A stretch of 15,570 bases of DNA from Proteobacteria bacterium CAG:495 (GTDB lineage: Bacteria > Pseudomonadota > Alphaproteobacteria > RF32 > CAG-239), in the NCBI GenBank assembly GCA_000432275.1, contig HF995321.1, forward strand, positions 40,215-55,784, given 5' to 3'. Each line of letters opens with the position of its first letter. Within the stretch, counting starts at the first letter, position 1. Below, one piece after another: positions 14,490-15,570 of this stretch. Below the pieces are notes generated by a model, which saw nothing but the letters and a program-made list of their open reading frames with translations, was not told the origin of the DNA and searched no databases. Both the position numbers and the translations under genes were made by a program.

Positions 14490-15380
14490 TTAATTGGTAA
14501 GCATACCGCCGGTTGCGTTATAAACCTCAGCCGTAACATAACTGGACTCTTCCGACGCCAAAAAAACATATATCCCGGCCAATTCCGCCGGCTGCCCGGC
14601 TCTTTTCATCGTTGTTTTCTGCCCGAATTCGGGAATATTTTCCGGCAGCTGCCCGCCGCAGATTTGCAAAGCCGACCAAAAAGGCCCCGGAGCAACACAG
14701 TTAACCCGAACACCCTTTTCAACCAACTGTTTTGCCAAGGCCCTGGTAAAACAGACAATAGCGCCTTTGGTAGCCGCATAGTCAAGCAAAAATCCACTGG
14801 GAAGAAAAGCCTGAACCGAAGAAGTCGTAATAATGGACGAACCTTCCGGCAGATGAGGAAGAGCCGCCTTGACAATCCAAAACATCGAAAAAACATTTAC
14901 TTCAAAAGTCTTAACCACTTGTTCCGTTTCCAACGTCAGAATATCTTTGTTAAATTGCTGCTTGCCGGCCACCAATGCCAAAATGTCCAACCCGCCCAAC
15001 CCTTCAACAGCCGTTCGGACCAATTCTTTGCAAAAATTTTCATCACTGATGTCTCCGGGAATTAACAAGGCTTTGCGGCCGGCTGCTTCAACAAGTTTTT
15101 TCACCTCCTCGGCATCCCGGCTTTCTTCCGGCAAATAATTGATGGCCACATCGGCACCTTCGCGCGCATAGGCAATGGCTGCAGCCCTTCCGATTCCGGA
15201 ATCTCCGCCGGTTATCAGGGCTTTTCGTCCTTTCAGCCGGCCGCAGCCCGCATAACTGTCTTCCCCGCAATCGGGAACCGGTATCATCTCTGCTTGAATA
15301 CCGGGATATTTCTGCTGCTGTTTTTCAAAATTTTTATGATAATAAAGCGTCGTCGGATTTTTCAATTGAACATCCGTCAT
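14490..15380 (-). CDS. yghA: YghA-type NADP-dependent short-chain dehydrogenase (aldehyde reductase)
   Basis: 296 residues. Cytosolic SDR of the YghA / general-stress-protein-39 subgroup, with an N-terminal extension of about 50 residues containing 'PGIQAEMIPVPDCGE' (26-40). Nucleotide motif 'TGGDSGIG' (57-64) and an active site of S188, Y201 and K205 ('LDYAATKGA') are intact. In place of the usual NNAG it has 'ALVAGKQQ' (135-142), which I recall as normal for E. coli YghA. 'VAPGPFWSALQI' (229-240), 'MKRAGQPAELA' (258-268) and 'ASEESSYVTAEV' (275-286) also match closely. E. coli YghA reduces aldehydes with NADPH; the physiological substrate here is unknown. I use ATG 15380, with a perfect AGGAGG 6 nt upstream. 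It is a single gene with its own terminator and an upstream region with nested inverted repeats. Confidence 0.93.
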   Translation of the reverse strand: MTDVQLKNPTTLYYHKNFEKQQQKYPGIQAEMIPVPDCGEDSYAGCGRLKGRKALITGGDSGIGRAAAIAYAREGADVAINYLPEESRDAEEVKKLVEAAGRKALLIPGDISDENFCKELVRTAVEGLGGLDILALVAGKQQFNKDILTLETEQVVKTFEVNVFSMFWIVKAALPHLPEGSSIITTSSVQAFLPSGFLLDYAATKGAIVCFTRALAKQLVEKGVRVNCVAPGPFWSALQICGGQLPENIPEFGQKTTMKRAGQPAELAGIYVFLASEESSYVTAEVYNATGGMLTN

Positions 15381-15394
15381 CAATAACCTCCTTT

Positions 15395-15459
15395 GCCTGA
15401 TGATTAATAACCGCCCTATATTTAATCACTTGCGGTCAAATCCCTATAATCAATCAGGC
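15395..15459. repeat. Nested inverted repeats upstream of the YghA-type gene
   Basis: Outer arms GCCTGATGATTA (15395-15406) and TAATCAATCAGGC (15447-15459) are complementary except for one inserted base. Inside them ACCGC (15410-15414) and GCGGT (15432-15436) also pair. The whole lies 14 nt beyond the dehydrogenase start codon, in its leader or promoter. It could be an operator or an RNA structure. No ideal promoter was found: on the - strand TTGACC and TATAGG are only 13 nt apart. Confidence 0.5.
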
Positions 15460-15516
15460 TATAAACATAAATGCCGAAGATTGCCGAAACAGATAAATTA
15501 ACAAATGCCGCCCCAA

Positions 15517-15549
15517 ATAAAAAAGCCCCGTCTGATTGACAAGGCTTTT
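15517..15549 (-). terminator. Intrinsic terminator downstream of the tRNA-like 3' end
   Basis: A 12-bp stem (15521-15532 with 15538-15549) including two G-U pairs when read as - strand RNA, a 5-nt loop and a TTTTTTATTT tract on the - strand. It starts 6 nt after the CCA end of the probable tRNA. Confidence 0.8.
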
Positions 15550-15555
15550 GTTTAA

Positions 15556-15570
15556 TGGCGTACCCGGAGG
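15556..15570 (-). tRNA. Probable 3' end of a tRNA gene, cut by window edge
   Basis: The - strand ends CCTC-CGGGTAC-G-CCA. It fits the last bases of a T stem, seven acceptor-stem bases, a discriminator G and an encoded CCA. An intrinsic terminator follows directly. Only 15 nt are visible, so neither the anticodon nor the cloverleaf can be checked. A 5' acceptor of GTACCCG would be required. An arginine tRNA is possible but not shown. Confidence 0.55.

Noticed and set aside
14469..15065. Open frame of 198 codons on the + strand
   Set aside because: It is antisense to the YghA-type dehydrogenase, begins within the terminator hairpin and has no ribosome site.
1..15570. CRISPR array, insertion sequence, prophage or toxin-antitoxin pair
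   Set aside because: No regularly spaced repeats, transposase, integrase or typical toxin-antitoxin gene pair was found on either strand. The Xre protein stands alone and belongs to a conserved housekeeping context.

Overview
The window looks like an ordinary stretch of chromosome from an alphaproteobacterium of moderate GC content. The main reason is the run miaB-phoH-ybeY-corC-lnt-(Xre regulator)-metK-trmB on the + strand, a gene order typical of Alphaproteobacteria. The Xre protein, with its 'TFQQVQKYERG' recognition helix, is also an alphaproteobacterial type. No mobile element, phage gene, CRISPR array or rRNA is visible, and no known island signature. I cannot name the genus from sequence alone.

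Left block, - strand (1-4029), read right to left: a small TerB-like protein, an unrecognised helical 317-residue protein, then yggT-yggU-folD behind a strong promoter (about 2568-2596). After these come a response regulator without an output domain and a YqaA membrane protein cut by the window edge. The folD product ends in a His/Cys-rich tail. The response regulator carries what looks like a second receiver domain that has lost its phospho-acceptor Asp.

Middle block, + strand (4214-12058): genes for tRNA modification (miaB, trmB), RNA processing and stress (phoH, ybeY), a CBS-domain CorC/TlyC protein, apolipoprotein acylation (lnt), an Xre regulator and SAM synthesis (metK). MiaB and TrmB both consume the SAM that MetK makes. 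The genes are tightly packed, with overlaps of 8 to 17 nt. The Xre gene has its own promoter and is followed by an intrinsic terminator, so it is a separate unit inside the block.

Right block (12059-15570): a sugar/H+ symporter of the MFS sugar-porter family, a DUF805 membrane protein and a small acidic protein, all on +. The first two are single genes closed by clear terminators. Convergent to them on the - strand is a YghA-type NADP-dependent short-chain dehydrogenase. At the right edge there is probably the 3' end of a tRNA gene on the - strand with its terminator.

I found no clear new multi-gene system. The items most worth a second look are the metal-binding-like tail on FolD, the receiver/pseudo-receiver protein, the TerB-like plus unknown gene pair, and the nested inverted repeats in front of the YghA-type gene.
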